DNA of 48,002 nt, taken from NCBI RefSeq assembly GCF_000300535.1, contig NZ_AMSH01000025.1, forward strand, positions 1-48,002, given 5' to 3'. The notes beneath the pieces are model-generated. The model saw only the letters and a list, made by a program, of their open reading frames with translations, had not been told where the DNA came from and ran no database searches. The stretch is from Bacillus xiamenensis. Lineage in GTDB: Bacteria; Bacillota; Bacilli; Bacillales; Bacillaceae. Below are positions 47,907 through 48,002 of the stretch, piece by piece (within the stretch, counting starts at the first letter, position 1; each line of letters starts with the position of its first letter). The position numbers were made by a program, and so were the translations under genes.

Positions 47907-47933
47907 AATCACCTGCTTTCGAGCAGGTGATTT
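47907..47933 (+). terminator. bdbC terminator stem, gene-proximal copy
   Basis: AATCACCTGCTT-TCG-AGCAGGTGATT is a long, nearly perfect stem directly after bdbC. As at copA it is followed by the repeat element (CAGCGTGTAG) and lacks a proper T-tract. Confidence 0.8.
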
Positions 47934-48002
47934 CAGCGTGTAGACAAACCCTCGCATTCGGTGTCAGTCCTGCGTGCTGGTGCTCACGAATGTCAAATTC
48001 GC
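47934..48002 (+). repeat. 5' part of the structured intergenic repeat (copy C, partial)
   Basis: These 69 bases match 35475-35543 with about three differences (for example CTTTG to CGGTG and GCCGG to GCTGG). The element runs off the right edge. Confidence 0.9.

Overview
The window is a core-chromosome segment of a low-to-moderate GC Bacillus. Gene content, protein sequences and several operators match Bacillus subtilis closely. The arrangement is different enough that a member of the B. pumilus group (pumilus, safensis or altitudinis) is the best guess. That species assignment is inference; the genus is well supported by cggR-gapA-pgk-tpiA-pgm-eno, opuC, rghR-type genes, secG-rnr-smpB-ssrA and csoR-copZA/cadA-bdbDC.

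Layout. 0-4.5 kb: arginine/ornithine catabolism, with rocR divergent from rocD-rocE and a textbook sigma-54 promoter plus a RocR-type palindrome between them. 4.6-11.9 kb: the six-gene glycolytic operon with its CggR operator. 12.0-15.2 kb: a five-gene accessory cassette inserted between eno and yvbK. It encodes an 88-residue membrane-spanning precursor with a cationic, cysteine-bracketed tail, an ABC ATPase, a multi-span membrane protein, a minimal site-2 (M50-type) protease and a small membrane protein. I recognise no described system with this make-up, and it is the best candidate for a new peptide system. 15.2-20.9 kb: yvbK, yvbG, and a GbsR-family regulator divergent from the opuCABCD compatible-solute importer. 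20.9-23.0 kb: five small regulators (HxlR, two RghR-like, a small Cro/CI type, an AbrB type). 23.2-27.8 kb: secG, carboxylesterase, rnr, smpB and ssrA (tmRNA). 27.8-29.3 kb: an AT-rich graft just downstream of ssrA with arm-site-like repeats, a frameshifted secreted-protein gene and a 53-residue membrane protein. 29.3-32.1 kb: a small membrane protein, a membrane diguanylate cyclase, and a yybP-ykoY-type (Mn2+) riboswitch preceding a YybP-like lipoprotein. 32.2-35.5 kb: csoR, copZ and copA with two CsoR operators. 35.8-44.1 kb: a block inserted between copA and cadA. It holds a GltP-type symporter, aspartase, a GlnK/GlnL-like two-component system, a decayed tetR, and a three-gene Mn2+ importer. 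44.4-47.9 kb: cadA with an ArsR/CzrA-type operator, then bdbD-bdbC.

How the genes work together. Rnr, SmpB and tmRNA form the ribosome-rescue and decay module. Mn2+ handling appears at two places (riboswitch-yybP and a MntR-like box at the importer), and Cu and Cd/Zn efflux are each adjacent to their operators. Arginine catabolism and aspartate/glutamate use both feed amino-acid carbon into central metabolism next to the glycolytic operon.

A second notable observation is a structured intergenic repeat of about 171 bp. One complete copy lies downstream of copA (35.5 kb), and partial copies lie at both window ends (after rocR and after bdbC). The complete copy is flanked by two identical copies of the host gene's terminator hairpin, and only the far copy has the T-tract. 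This suggests an element that inserts between a terminator stem and its U-tract and duplicates the stem.
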